A DNA stretch of 64,000 nt from Armigeres subalbatus. Taxonomy: Eukaryota; Arthropoda; Insecta; Diptera; Culicidae. The DNA lies in NCBI RefSeq assembly GCF_024139115.2, contig NC_085141.1, positions 407,427,612 through 407,491,611 on the forward strand, written 5' to 3'. Below, piece after piece: positions 10,985 to 22,818 of this stretch; position 1 is the stretch's first letter, and every line of letters starts with the position of its first letter. The notes below the pieces were generated by a model. The model did no database searches. It had not been told where the DNA came from and worked only from the letters and a program-made list of their open reading frames with translations. The position numbers and the translations under genes were made by a program.

Positions 10985-11600
10985 GTAAAACAAGTAATTA
11001 TTATTCACATGAATACTAAATAAACTTCTTTTGATTTACGTTTTTTCATTGAAATAAACTGTAAACTTGAAACCATGACTGATTCGGGGTACTGGCTTAT
11101 TCGGGGTAGTATCCCATTCGGGGTGATGGCATTCGGGGTAGTGACACATTATGGGTAATGGCGTTCGGGGTAGTGGCCTTAGGGGTAACAGCATTATGGG
11201 TAATGGAATTATGGGTAGTGTCGTAGAGTCCAAAAATCTTGTGATACTACAAAAAATTAGAAAAAATAGCTTTTTTGCAATTCCTGATCATAATACCTGG
11301 TTTACAGTTGACATTTGAGTGATGAAACGGCCTACTTTTCCATACCAATGAAATGGGTGCTTTAATGGACATTATGCAACTCAAATGGGTTGCATAAAAT
11401 CCATTATAGCACTCATTTGGGTGCTTTAATGAAAAACCATAATTACCATTACCCCTAATTCCATTACCCCTAATGGGACACTATCCCGAATGAGCCAGTA
11501 CCCCGAATTAGTCATTATTTCATGTTTGTACTCCATTTCAATGAAAAAAATGTTACTCAATAAAATATTATTCATAATTCATATGAATGAACAATAATGC
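10985..11600. mobile_element. Foldback element with minisatellite arms
   Basis: The left arm 10985-11225 and right arm 11445-11600 are inverted copies. Each has an AT-rich outer part containing TTTTTTCATTGAAAT (complement on the right) followed by a run of ATTCGGGGTA(C/G)TGGC units. The loop contains a second inverted pair (CATTTGGGTGC words near 11345 and 11405). No coding region. I infer a nonautonomous foldback DNA transposon. Confidence 0.7.
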
Positions 11601-11630
11601 ATAAACAATTCCAATGCAGTATAGAACTAA

Positions 11631-12180
11631 GTATTCTCACTCCGTAAGATCCCGTTCATATTCAACACGCTTAAAATCAATAACACAGAGATGTGTTTGC
11701 ATCACACAAAACGGACCTAATGCGGAACATCCCCTAGATGAGCGACAGTTACACAGGCACAAAAATGCCTCGTACGGTCGTGATAACGGTCCTTTTCAAC
11801 ATGTTAACGTTTGTACAGATTCCTTGTTTCATGAGGAACCAAATACTGTTGAAAATATTGAAATCCAAGCTTCAATAAAACCACACGAGCTATTTTTGTG
11901 GCTGTGTAACTATCGCTCATCTAGGGGATGTTCCGCATTAGGTCCGTTTTGTGTGATGCAAACACATCTCTGTGTTATTGATTTTAAGCGTGAAGAGTCC
12001 TGAAGGGTAGGGGGAGATTTTGCAGCACGTTCTAATGCACAATGCAAAGATTTGGAGGCAAATGCGGTCCACGTCAGCATGGCTTCAATTGGGCAACTAG
12101 GTTGAAGTTGTTCCTTGGTCAATGTAGTAAAGCAATGGATTCTGGATGAAGCGTGGTCTTAAGCTCAGAATCGACGAGTG
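11631..12180 (+). repeat. Dispersed repeat preceding a GAGT array, interrupted copy
   Basis: This is the partner of 1726-1955. It is colinear with that copy except for the inverted-repeat insert at about 11669-11991. Confidence 0.85.
11669..11991. mobile_element. Inverted-repeat insertion with ~100-bp arms
   Basis: The arms start CACGCTTAAAATCAATAACA and end in its exact complement TTTTAAGCGTG. They pair for about 100 bp, through AGAGATGTGTTTGCATCACA and CATCCCCTAGATGAGCGA. The central ~120 bp is unique. Comparison with 1764-1780 gives the unoccupied sequence (ATTCAAGAAGAGT). No clear target-site duplication is seen. The 129-codon open frame across it is a by-product of the palindrome. Confidence 0.85.
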
Positions 12181-13014
12181 GGTGAATGAGTGAGCGAGCA
12201 AAAGTGAGTGATAAGAAAATTATTTTGAGCTTTTTAGTGGAATGTTTTCACCTGTCATAAGACGAGTTTATACAATCCATTGAATTCCACCATAATAGTA
12301 TCTTGACAGATACGTATTTCGACCTCAACAGTAAGGCCGTCTTCAGTGTCTCGTAGTCGAGTCAAGTACGAGACACTGAAGACGGCCTTACTGTTGAGGT
12401 CGAAATACGTATCTGTCAAGATACAATTAAGTGGTGGAATTCAATGGGATTGTATAAACTCGTCTTATGACAGGTGAAAAGTGAGTGATTAAGAATGAGT
12501 GAATGAGTAATAGAGCATGTATGAGTGGATAAAAGTGAGTGAGAGTGAGTGAGTAAATAAAGGTGAGTGAGTGAATAAGAGTGAGTGAGTAAAAGTGAGT
12601 GAGTGAGTAAGAGTGAGTGAATGAGTAAGAGGAAGTGGTGAGTAAGTGAGTAAAAGTGAGTGCATGAGTAAAATTGAGTGAATAAGTAAGATAGAATGAG
12701 CGAGTAAGAGTGAGTGAGTGGTGTAAGTGTGTAACAGGGGATGCATGAGTAAAAGTGACTGAGTGAGTGATTAAGATGGAGTGAGCATAGAGGAAGGAGG
12801 AAGTTAGAGTAAGTGAGTTAGTAAAAGTGAGTAAGTGTGTAACAGGGGATGCATGAGTAAAAGTGACTGAGTGAGTGAATGATTAAGAGTAAATGAGTGA
12901 GTAAAAGTGGACTACTGAGTAAGAGTGGGTAAACGAATAAGAGTGGGTTTGTGAGTAATAATTAGTGAGGTAGAGGAATTGAGTGAGTATGGAAGAGAGA
13001 GGGATATCTTGTTT
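12181..13014. repeat. GAGTGAGTAA-type array, interrupted by a MITE
   Basis: The same simple array as 1956-2475, here with AAAGTGAGTGAGT and AAGAGTGAGTGA words. It is split by the palindromic element at 12245-12480. It runs directly into the 54-bp satellite, the same order as at 2330-2640. Confidence 0.9.
12245..12480. mobile_element. Palindromic MITE, CACCTGTCATAAGACGAG family
   Basis: 236 bp, almost entirely two inverted arms of about 110 bp (12245-12355, 12368-12480) around a ~12-bp centre. The arms contain GACAGATACGTATTTCGACC and CAGTAAGGCCGTCTTCAGTG. The few arm mismatches suggest a recent insertion. Shorter relatives lie at 5116-5226 and 57185-57301. Confidence 0.9.
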
Positions 13015-13380
13015 GTCTTCGGGAAGTTGTGTTGACTTAAAGAAGGCATCATCTCTGTTCGCCTTTTATCGGGCAGACGCGTTACTTTTAAAAAGGCATT
13101 ATCTCCTCTGTGTGCCTTATCCCGGTCTAAGCACGTTCATTTAAAGAAGGCATCATCTCCTCTGTTTGCCTTATACCGGGCAAACGCGTTCATTTAAAGA
13201 AGGCATTATTTCCTCTGTGTGCCTTATAGCGAGCAAACGCGTTCATTTAAAGAAGACATCATCTCCTCTATCTGCCTTATACTGGGCAAACTCGTTCATT
13301 TAAAGAAGGCTCCATCCCCTCTGTTCACCTTATACCGGGAAAACGCGTTCTATTGAAAAAAGGCTCTCTTACTCCATTTC
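13015..13380 (+). repeat. 54-bp satellite, about 6 copies
   Basis: Unit GCATCATCTCCTCTGTTTGC then CTTATACCGGGCAAACGCG then TTCATTTAAAGAAG, 54 bases. It is inverted relative to 9195-10075, and the downstream tail (13372-13540) matches 8904-9206 inverted. Confidence 0.92.
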
Positions 13381-13545
13381 GTAGAATAGTACTTTTCCAG
13401 ATCATAATGACAGGAACGACATTTAAAGTTAATTAGAAGAAAAATCAAAACTGTTGATTAAACAGAATCTGTTATGCATTTATCTAAGTATCTTTATTTT
13501 TTTATTTTTTGCAAAGATTGTCATTTTGCGATTCATCCCAAGTAA
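13381..13545 (+). repeat. Tail of the 54-bp satellite element
   Basis: Unique tail shared with 8904-9206 in the opposite orientation; see that entry. Confidence 0.8.
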
Positions 13546-13954
13546 CCATTAGCACTATATTACGCCAAACCGTCATATAAGGCCACTATACGGCTATTTA
13601 AAAACTGGTAAGCATAAAAGTAGCACTATATGGCCGATTTGGTGAAATACAGTCGTCTCTCCACATCTCGATATTGAAGGGACCATCGAGTTAGGGAGAG
13701 ATCGAGTAATGGAAGGGAAATTGAAATGGGTAACTTATACATGACTACATTCAGTCACAATAAAGTTGCTGTAACGAGATTCACTTGACTTGTGCTACTT
13801 AGGTGTTCCTGGGTGGACTTTAGGCAGAATGAAATCGATTTCAATAATGCTCGTCAATCAAATCTGTTTCTTTATTACTTTCATCTACTCCCTTTCGCTT
13901 TAAGTAGTATTATTATCACCGAAAAAAGCCAATATAGTAATTTCGAGAAATGTC
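13546..13954. other. Gene-free stretch with possible TIR fragment
   Basis: CCCAAGTAACCATTAGCAC at 13548 and GACTTGTGCTACTTAGG at about 13788 resemble degraded ends of the CCCAAGCAGCACA family. GTCGTCTCTCCACATCTCG at 13653 looks like another repeat end. Neither can be bounded with confidence. Confidence 0.35.
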
Positions 13955-16329
13955 TACGGTGATTTCTTCAGGAGGAAGAGATTTCTGGAAGAATTCCCCG
14001 AAGAATTCTCGGAGAGATTCCTACATAGAATCTTTGAAAAATTTCCAGAGGAATTCAGTGACGAATTCCTGTAGAGATTCCTAGAGGGATTCCCGAAGAA
14101 ATTTCTGGAAGAATCTCCGGAGGGATGCCCGCAAGATTTCATTAAAGAATTCCCTGGAAGAGTCCTTGGAGAAATTTGCTGAAGAATTTTAGAGGATTTT
14201 TGGAGGAATTTCCGAAACAATTGGATTGTTAGTAAATAAATGATCGCATAAATTATTCCAGGAATTTCCGTCCTAGAAGAATTCCTGAAGACATTTCCAA
14301 GGAATTCCTGGAGAAATTCTCGGAGGAATTCCTGGAGCCATTGCCGGAGGAGTTCCCGAAGGAACTCCCGGAGGATTTCCCGGAGTAATTCCTGGAGGAA
14401 GCGGAGGAACCCGGCGAAGGTTCCGGAGGAAATCTTGGAGTAATTCCCTGAGTAATTCCTAGATGAATGAATGAACTACTCCATGAAGGTATTCTCGGAG
14501 TAATTCTCGGAGTAATTCCCGGAAGAATTCCTGCAGGAATGACTGGAGGAATTCCCAGAAAAATTCTTGGATGAATTCTCGGAAGAATTCCAGAAAAAAA
14601 ATCCTAGAGGGATTTCCTGAGGAATTTCTGAAGGAATTTCGAGAGAAATTCATATGAAAATTCCTCGAGTATTCCCTGAAATAATCAATGGAGAAATTTC
14701 CGAAACAATTGCTAGTGAAGCTAGTAAATTAATGACAGCACAAATTCTTTCGGGAATTTCCGTCGGAAGATTCTTTCGCAATATTTTCAGAATATTGTTT
14801 AGGAATTTCCAATTTCGAAAATTGCTCCTGGAATTCTTTACGAACTTTTTCAAGAATAACTTCGGAATTTCTTAGGGATTGTTCTTCAAAAAACCCTTTG
14901 AGATTTCCTCCGGAAATGCCTCCAAAAACTCCATTGAGAATTCCTACGGGAATTCCCTTGAAAAATCTTCTGGGAATCTCTTTGAGAATCCCTCCAGGAA
15001 TCCCCCATTCAGAAATTCGAGGAAGTTCTTGAGAGTTTCTGGGGGAAATTCCGTTGGGATTCCTAGAGAAAGCCCGGTAGAAATTTTTGAAGGAGGTCCC
15101 GTAGGGAATCCTTTATGAAGTCCCTTAGGAATTATTGGAGGAAGTCCCTGAGGGATTCCTAGAGGAAGTCCTGGTGGGATTGCTGGGGGAAGTCCTGAAG
15201 GGATTCCTGGAGAAAGACACGGAGGGATTCCTGGAGGAAGTCCCTGAGGGATTCCTAGAGGAAGTCCCTGAGGGATTCCTGGAGGAAGTCCCTGAGGGAT
15301 TCCTGGAGGAAGTCCCTGAGGGATTCCTGGAGGAAGTCCCTGAGGGATTCCTGGAGGAAGTCCCGGAGGAATACCTGGAGGAAGTTCTGGAGGAATTCCT
15401 GGAGGAAATCCTGGAGGACGTCCCTGAGGGATTCTTGGGGGAAGTCCCAGAGGGGTTCCTGGAGGAAGTCCCGGAGGGGTTTCTGAAGGAAGTCCCGGAG
15501 GGGTTTCTGAAAGAAGTCCCAGAGGGGTTGCTGGAGGAAGTCCCGGACGGGCTCCTGGAGGAAGTCTTGGAAAGATTCCTGGAGGAAGCTCTGAAAAGAT
15601 TCCTGGATAAAGTCCTGGAAGGATTACTCGAGGAAATTCTGGAGATTAATGACAGCATAAATTCTTCCAGCAATTTCCATCAAAAGTTCCTTCCGGAATA
15701 TTTTCAGAATTTTTTAAAGGATTTTTTTTATCAGAAATGCCTCCGGCAATTGTTTCAGAAATCGCCCGTTTTTTTTCCGAGAACTGCTGTTGGAATTCTT
15801 TTTAAACTGCTTCAAGAATAACTCCGGAAAAAACCGTTAAGGATTTTCTCCCGAAAAGTCTCCATTTGGAGAATTCCTACAGGATTTTTTTTTTCAAAAA
15901 TCTTCTGAATCCTCTTTGAACATCCCTACATGAATCCTTTTGGAAAATCCATTCCCATTCAGAAATTCGCCCAGGAATTCCTTCGAGATTTCTTCAGGAA
16001 TCCCTCCGGAGATTCCTCCACGAGATTCATCATAGATTCCTCCGTAGATTCCTCCAGAAATTCCGACAGAAATTCCTCCAAAGATTCCTCCAAGAATTCT
16101 TTCGGAAATTTCTCCAAGAATTTCTCTAGGAATTCTTCCTGAGATCCCTCTGTAAAATGTTTCAGGAATCTCTACCGTAGGAATCTCCAGAGAAATTCTC
16201 AAAAGTATCTCCGAAAGAATTCCCGAAGGAATCGCTGAGGTAATTCTTGGAATAATCTCCAGAAAAATTCCCGGAGGAATTCTTGGAGGAATCTCCAGAC
16301 GAATTTCTAGATGAATCTCCCTAGGAATT
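13955..16329. repeat. Degenerate GGAATTCC-type minisatellite with higher-order duplication
   Basis: Diverged 12/24-bp units of GAATTCCTGGAGGAA. Orientation switches at least twice (TTCCTCC-rich at 14880-15060 and 15930-16190). A non-repetitive spacer TTAATGACAGCA.AAATTCTT occurs at about 14728 and 15645, and more diverged at 14238, so blocks of about 0.9 kb were duplicated as higher-order units. Open frames on both strands are by-products. Confidence 0.85.
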
Positions 16330-18990
16330 TATGGAGGAATCTGTGGCGGAATTTCTGCAGAAATTCCAGAAGAGATTCTCGGAAAAAATTCCAGGGGAAG
16401 TCCTTTAGGGATCTCTAGAGGAAGTCCCGTACGGATTTCTGGAGGAAGTTCGGTAGAAATTCTTGAAGGAGGTCCCGTAGGGATTCCTGGAAGATGTACC
16501 TTGAGAATTATTGAAGGAAGTCCTGAAGGGTCCGAAGGGATTCCTGGATAAAGTCCCGGAGGGATTCCTGGAGGAAGTGCCGGAGAGATTCCTGGAGAAA
16601 ATCCCAGAGAAATTCCTGGAGGAAGTCCCGGAGGGATTCCTGGAGGAAGTCCCGAGGGATTCCTGGAGGAAGTCCCGGAGAGATTCCTGGAGAAAGTCCC
16701 GGAGGGATTCCTGGAGGGATTCCTGGAGGAAGTCCTGGAAGGATTCCTGGAGGAAGTCCTGGAAGGATTCCTGGAGGAAGTCCTGGAAGGATTCCTGGAG
16801 GAAGTCCTGGAAGGATTCCTGGAGGAAGTCCTGGAAGGATTCCTGGAGGAAGTCCTGGAAGGATTCCTGGAGGAAGTCCTGGAAGGATTCCTGGAGGAAG
16901 TCCTGGAAGGATTCCTGGAGGAAGTCCTGGAAGGATTCCTGGAGGAAGTCCTGGAAGGATTCCTGGAGGAAGTCCTGAAAGGATTTCTGGAGGAAGTCCT
17001 GGAAGGATTCCTGGAGGAAGTCCTGGAAGGATTCCTGGAGGAAGTCCTGGAAGGATTCCTGGAGGAAGTCCTGGAAGGATTCCTGGAGGAAGTCCTGGAA
17101 GGATTCCTGGAGGAAGTCCTGGAAGGATTCCTGGAGGAAGTCCTGGAAGGATTCCTGGAGGAAGTCCTGGAAGGATTCCTGGAGGAAGTCCTGGAAGGAT
17201 TCCTGGAGGAAGTCCTGGAAGGATTCCTGGAGGAAGTCCTGGAGGGATTCCTTGAGGAAATCCAGGAGGAATTCCTGAAAGAAGTCCCGGAAGGATTCCT
17301 GGAGGAAGCTCCGGAAGGATTCCTGGAGGAAGTCCCGGAAGGATTCTTGGAGGAAGTCCCGTAGGGATTCCTGGAGGAAGTCCAGGAGGAATTCCTGAAA
17401 GAAGTCCTGGAAGGATTCCTGGAGGAAGTCCTGGAAGGATTCCTGGAGGAAGTCCTGGAAGGATTCCTGGAGGAAGTCCTGGAAGGATTCCTGGAGGAAG
17501 TCCTGGAAGGATTCCTGGAGGAAGTCCTGGAAGGATTCCTGGAGGAAGTCCTGGAAGGATTCCTGGAGGAAGTCCTGGAAGGATTCCTGGAGGAAGTCCT
17601 GGAAGGATTCCTGGAGGAAGTCCTGGAAGGATTCCTGGAGGAAGTCCTGGAAGGATTCCTGGAGGAAGTCCTGGAAGGATTCCTGGAGGAAGTCCTGGAA
17701 GGATTCCTGGAGGAAGTCCTGGAAGGATTCCTGGAGGAAGTCCTGGAAGGATTCCTGGAGGAAGTCCTGGAAGGATTCCTGGAGGAAGTCCTGGAAGGAT
17801 TCCTGGAGGAAGTCCTGGAAGGATTCCTGGAGGAAGTCCTGGAAGGATTCCTGGAGGAAGTCCTGGAAGGATTCCTGGAGGAAGTCCTTGAAGGATTCCT
17901 GGAGGAAGTCCTTGAAGGATTCCTGGAGGAAGTCTCGGAGGGTTTCCTGGAGGAAGTCTCGGAGGGTTTCCTGGAGGAAGTCCTGGAAGGATTCTTGGAG
18001 GAAGTCCTGGAAGGATTCCTGGAGGAAGTCCTGGAAGGATTCCTGGAGGAAGTCCTGGAAGGATTCCTGGAGGAAGTCCTGGAAGGATTCCTGGAGGAAG
18101 TCCTGGAAGGATTCCTGGAGGAAGTCCTGGAAGGATTCCTGGAGGAAGTCCTGGAAGGATTCCTGGAGGAAGTCCTGGAAGGATTCCTGGAGGAAGTCCT
18201 GGAAGGATTCCTGGAGGAAGTCCTATAATGGTTTCCTGGAGGAAGTCCTAAAAGGAATCCTGGAGCAAGCCCTGGAAGGATTCCTGGAACAAGTCCTGAA
18301 AGGATTCCTGGAACAAGTCCTGGAAGGATTCCTGGAGGAAGTCCTGGAAGAATTCTCGGAGGAGGTCCTGGAAGAATTCTCGGAGGAGGTCCTGGAAGAG
18401 TTCCAGGAGGAAGTCCTGGAAGAGTTCCTGGTGGAAGACCTGGAAGAATTCCTAAAGGAAGTCCTGGAAGAATTCCTGGAGGAAGCCCTGGAAGAATTTC
18501 TGGAAGAAGTCCTGGAAGGATTCCTGGAGGAAGTCCTGGAAGGATTCCTGGAGGAAGTCCTGGAAGGATTCCTGGAGGAAGTCCTGGAAGGATTCCTGGA
18601 GGAAGTCCTGGAAGGATTCCTGGAGGAAGTCCTGGAAGGATTCCTGGAGGAAGTCCTGGAAGGATTCCTGGAGGAAGTCCTGGAAGGATTCCTGGAGGAA
18701 GTCCTGGAAGGATTCCTGGAGGAAGTCCTGGAAGGATTCCTGGAGGAAGTCCTGGAAGGATTCCTGGAGGAAGTCCTGGAAGGATTCCTGGAGGAAGTCC
18801 TGGAAGGATTCCTGGAGGAAGTCCTGGAAGGATTCCTGGAGGAAGTCCTGGAAGGATTCCTGAAGGAAGTCCTGGAAGAATTCCTGGAGGAAGTCCTGGA
18901 AGAATTCTCGGAGGAGGTCCTGTAAGGATTCCTGAATGGATTCCTGGAAGAAGTCCTGGAAGGATTTCTGGAGGATGTCTTGGAGAAAGT
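16330..18990. repeat. 24-bp minisatellite core, about 100 units
   Basis: The unit GGATTCCTGGAGGAAGTCCT plus GGAA (24 bp) is repeated with long stretches of identical units at about 16723-16975, 16999-17248, 17401-17890, 17980-18225 and 18508-18860, separated by variant units. Each unit is two diverged 12-mers. Because 24 is a multiple of three and the unit lacks stops in several frames, open frames of up to 917 codons appear on both strands. They change phase inside the array and lack any non-repeat domain, so I do not call genes. Confidence 0.95.
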
Positions 18991-21900
18991 CCAAGAGGGA
19001 CATCAGGAGGAAGATAATGATAATAGCGTACGATTATATAAGAGATATTTTTTCGAGCTAACACTAGAACTCGACGTTTCATGCATTTTTAAGACATTTG
19101 CCATATAAGAAATCGATTTCGAAATTTTTACGTACCATATGATTTACATACGTACATACATTTTTTCACCGATGTTTAATTTTGGTGTTTGAGTGATTGA
19201 TAAGTTACCAATATATCAATTTTAATGAAACATTTTTATTCCAAGATGCACATTTTATAGATGCTTGGTCTATGCACACAATTCATCAACTATATTCATT
19301 ATTTTAAGCTTAATTGTCAACCATGTCCTAAATTGCTAAACATGTCCGTTTTACCCAATCACATATTGTTTCTCTCAATTCTAAATGAAGGGGTCCTACG
19401 GTTTCACAAAAGTTATCACAGATCTTTATTATTTGCTGTATGTTGCGTTAGCCGGCGTAACAGGGCCCGAATACGAAGAGTTACGATATAGGTGGGTATG
19501 CCTCGTATGAAGTGGTGACAAATTTTAAAATTTAATCAATCAAAATTATTTCCAAATACCCAATTTCTGGAAATGTTTTATTTGTTTTACGCTTTCAAAT
19601 GTTTTGAGTTAAGTAAAAGTTTCTCTAGCTTTGCATTAACCTTATAACCGGATTGTGGTAAATAAGATCAGGATTATATTGCGCAGATTCCGCCTTATTA
19701 GACTCCTGCGCGAAAACTATTTGCGTGAATATTTTCCCCGTGTCAGACACACAAATGAATTAACATTGTTTGCTTTTTGTTGTAGTAAACAAAAACACGT
19801 GTCCGATGAATAACAACCACAAACAAAACAATTACAAAGATAGCTTGAATGTATTGGTGTGCACGCTGAAAATTCAAAGCAAAACGAAGTTGCGCCAGTC
19901 TAAAAATTGATGCAATGGGCAATAAAGTATAGGACAAAACATTAACTTTACTAATTACACAATGTTAATTGGATTTAAAGTGATATCCAATACTCTATTG
20001 TATTGCATCTTTTTCAAACATGTAGCGAGCTACTTCATATTGTGAAATATGTTGATTCCATCCAGCAATAAATATTTTCGGTATGATCGTGTGATAGCGA
20101 AATGAAAGTCATAATTTGCTGAGTATTGTTGAGATGAACATGAAATCTCGATCGGGTCACGACACGGATCATAATTTATGTCACTGGAATGATGTTGGTC
20201 CATAAAACAATAACGATGTCATCATGGTAGATTATGGTGAATTATAAAATTATGATGCTACTTGCTACTTGCGTAGATGATTAAATGTTGATTGAACAAT
20301 AATAATCTAATTAACATTCCGGCGAATGACATGCACATAATTTAGGTCACTAATATTAGGAACACATGCAGCTATATATATAAAGTGGATATGAAACATC
20401 GAACAGTGGAACATTCATTGCTAAGCTACTAATGGACCATAATTAAATGGCTATTCATCGATATCGATGTGCCTTTAATGCATTTGATTTAATTTAACGG
20501 AGGTTATTTTCTTGTTCAACGTTGGAGTGCGAATCGATAGTGTTTATGTGTGTATGTGCTGCGTAAGTTTGACCAAACTCTACTTGGATAACGTGTTTTC
20601 ATATCTCATTGAAGTAGAATCAACAGTGCCTACAATGATAAACTTTCAAAACATCGCCTTTACAATTAAGCTACCACGAAGTACAATTAAAACAAGTTTT
20701 CAAAATCCCCAATTTTCAGTTGCAAAACTCAACCGGCAGAAGCCAAATAATCACGTTTCGAAAAATGCAGCGAATCCATCGTAATCGCAAACAAGAAGCG
20801 CAGGAATGCAAATTGAAATGAAAGAACTTTTTTTTCCCAGGATTAAGAACTATGCTGCAACATGAAACAATAACAACCAGCGGATAGAGAGTAACGCCAC
20901 GCTACGAGTGAACAATGGTGAATAATCAACAAAAACAAAATGAACAGAGAAAAAAAGAAACAGGAAACGAAAGCTCGAAGTATTCGCCTATTCGCCCTCG
21001 AGAAAAGGGCCAAACGCATCAGGCAGTACTCACTTCTTCGTCTATTCTGCCCTCCTGTGTGGGTGGTGACGTGGCGTTTCAACGTGTGCATTTTCATTTT
21101 CACAGGTGCAGAATTGTTGGTTTGTGGGTTTGGTGTTGGAATATTTTTTTTGTAACATTTGTTTATTCATAGCGCACGGTGGTAGTTCAACGGGGGGAAG
21201 TTGGTTCGTGTTTGAAACGGTGAGTTGTTGCAAAAAAAGTGTTCAGTAGGAGTGCAGTAGTGGTAGAAAAGGCATAGGAAAAGCAACGTTTTAGCGATTT
21301 TTTAGAGTTGTTTTTATAAGGCGATATGGTTTAATATAATACAATTGGGTTTTAATTAGATTTACAATAAATATTTTCGTCAATGTGTACATGTAGCTTA
21401 GTTTATGAAATTAAACTTAAATCATTTACTTCAATATAAAGTTGATTTCTGGTGTTGGTTGCCAGAAATAGTGACGAGTTCTTTAAAAATGCAGTGTGGT
21501 TTACAACTACTATACTGCCGAAGAGATCATGATAATAAGAAGTTCTCACATTAAAAAAAAATAGTGCACATGACGAAAATATTACCATTCAAACCTGAAT
21601 CTGAAAATTAAACGTAAATTCATTTACTGATGTTTACACGCTTCACAAGACTTAAGCACACTTACATTTTGCGCTCTCACGTGTTTATTCATTGACATTC
21701 ATATATTTACAGGCAAAGGAACAGAAAGGAAAAGTCCAGGCTAGATGGATCACGAAAGCACACATGATGGAGAGTTTAATCAAAAGTGTTTCCGTTTAAC
21801 AGACTTGCCGGGCAGGTACTTAGCAGTTGGAAAGTGGTGAAGGTGGAAAGCAAGTTAACAAGAGAGGTACTTCAATGGAAATCTGGTGCACATCAAGAGA

Positions 21901-22511
21901 GCAAAGTAGAAGTAGATGCAGATGATCGACTGTAACCGGAACGGAAGAAGATGTGGTTGCTTGTTAAGGGTCGAACAGCACTCGGAAAGTAGTGGGTATG
22001 CAGTTAAGTGGGTGGCAATAGTAGAGAAAGCAGTAAATTGAAGAGAGGGGTAAGTTAGAAGCGGATCAAAATATTCGTCGATTTTTTTAGCTTTTGGAAA
22101 GGAAGATTCAATATTTTGTAAACTATTTACATGATATATGGGCTTCAGTTATACATATGGTTGAAATATTATTGTACTTTATATAATTTTCTATACTTTC
22201 CATAATTTTGACATTATTTCTTTATGGATAGTTTGGATATATTTATATAAATGTTCACCAGTTGATTCCTTTCAATCCGATTTTTCAGCGGTAGTTTGCA
22301 CAATTTTCGAAATTTTTATAATTACTTTTCTTCGTCGTAGCCAAAGATAATCACCGCACCAGATAGGTACTGGCCTTAGAAAAACCGACAATTTTGCTAC
22401 TTAGATAGTTTTGGTCCCTCCATGGTAGCGCAGTGAATCAAATACATACTATGATTGCACTGCTCATGAAGCCAATCTGTAAAACTCCTTCCTTGAAAAG
22501 TGCTCATAGTA
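18991..22511. other. Long gene-free AT-rich stretch
   Basis: About 3.5 kb without a recognisable exon, RNA gene or tandem repeat. It contains a TATATATATAAAG string at 20373 and scattered open frames up to 90 codons with no domain. The minus-strand calbindin gene may continue through it as intron, but no exon was found. Confidence 0.4.
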
Positions 22512-22706
22512 GGGACACGGCAGGTATTTTCGTCTGTTCGTCATAGTCTCGAAAACCAATAAAAGAGACGCTTTTTTGTAAAACTCATACGTACCAAATC
22601 GTAAGCTCCGGAGAAACGTTCTGCTATAGTGGAGTTCAAGCAAATGTACGTTGCTTTCGTTGGTTTTAGCCCCTACGACGATGGACGGAAATACCTGCCG
22701 TGTCCC
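22512..22706. mobile_element. MITE with GGGACACGGCAGG termini
   Basis: 195 bp. The left end GGGACACGGCAGGTATTTTC and right end (complement GGGACACGGCAGGTATTTCC) are inverted. TAGTA occurs directly on both sides (22507-22511, 22707-22711), a probable 5-bp target-site duplication. No open frame. Confidence 0.88.
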
Positions 22707-22764
22707 TAGTATTTATTCTATCACAAAGCACAATATCCTCGATGACAAGAAATACGCACGTGTG

Positions 22765-22818
22765 AAACTTCTTTTTTTTATGACTTTATTATCGAGACTT
22801 TCAGCCCAAGGCTAAGGT
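22765..22818 (-). repeat. SINE-like 3' tail fragment
   Basis: The reverse complement reads AGCCTTGGGCTGAAAGTCTC then AATAAAGTCA. The same tail is at 46067-46115 on the plus strand. I recognise it as a common insect repeat tail but cannot name the family. Confidence 0.55.

Noticed and set aside
12489..12746. His/Ser/Leu-rich minus-strand frame
   Set aside because: Translation of the GAGT simple array; no splice or promoter support.
15125..15821. Overlapping 182- and 228-codon open frames on both strands
   Set aside because: They are made entirely of the 24-bp minisatellite unit translated in different phases, with no non-repeat domain.
17888..19003. Glu/Leu-rich and Asp/Phe/Gln-rich long frames that look like coiled coils
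   Set aside because: Same minisatellite artefact; the apparent heptad-like periodicity is the 8-codon repeat.
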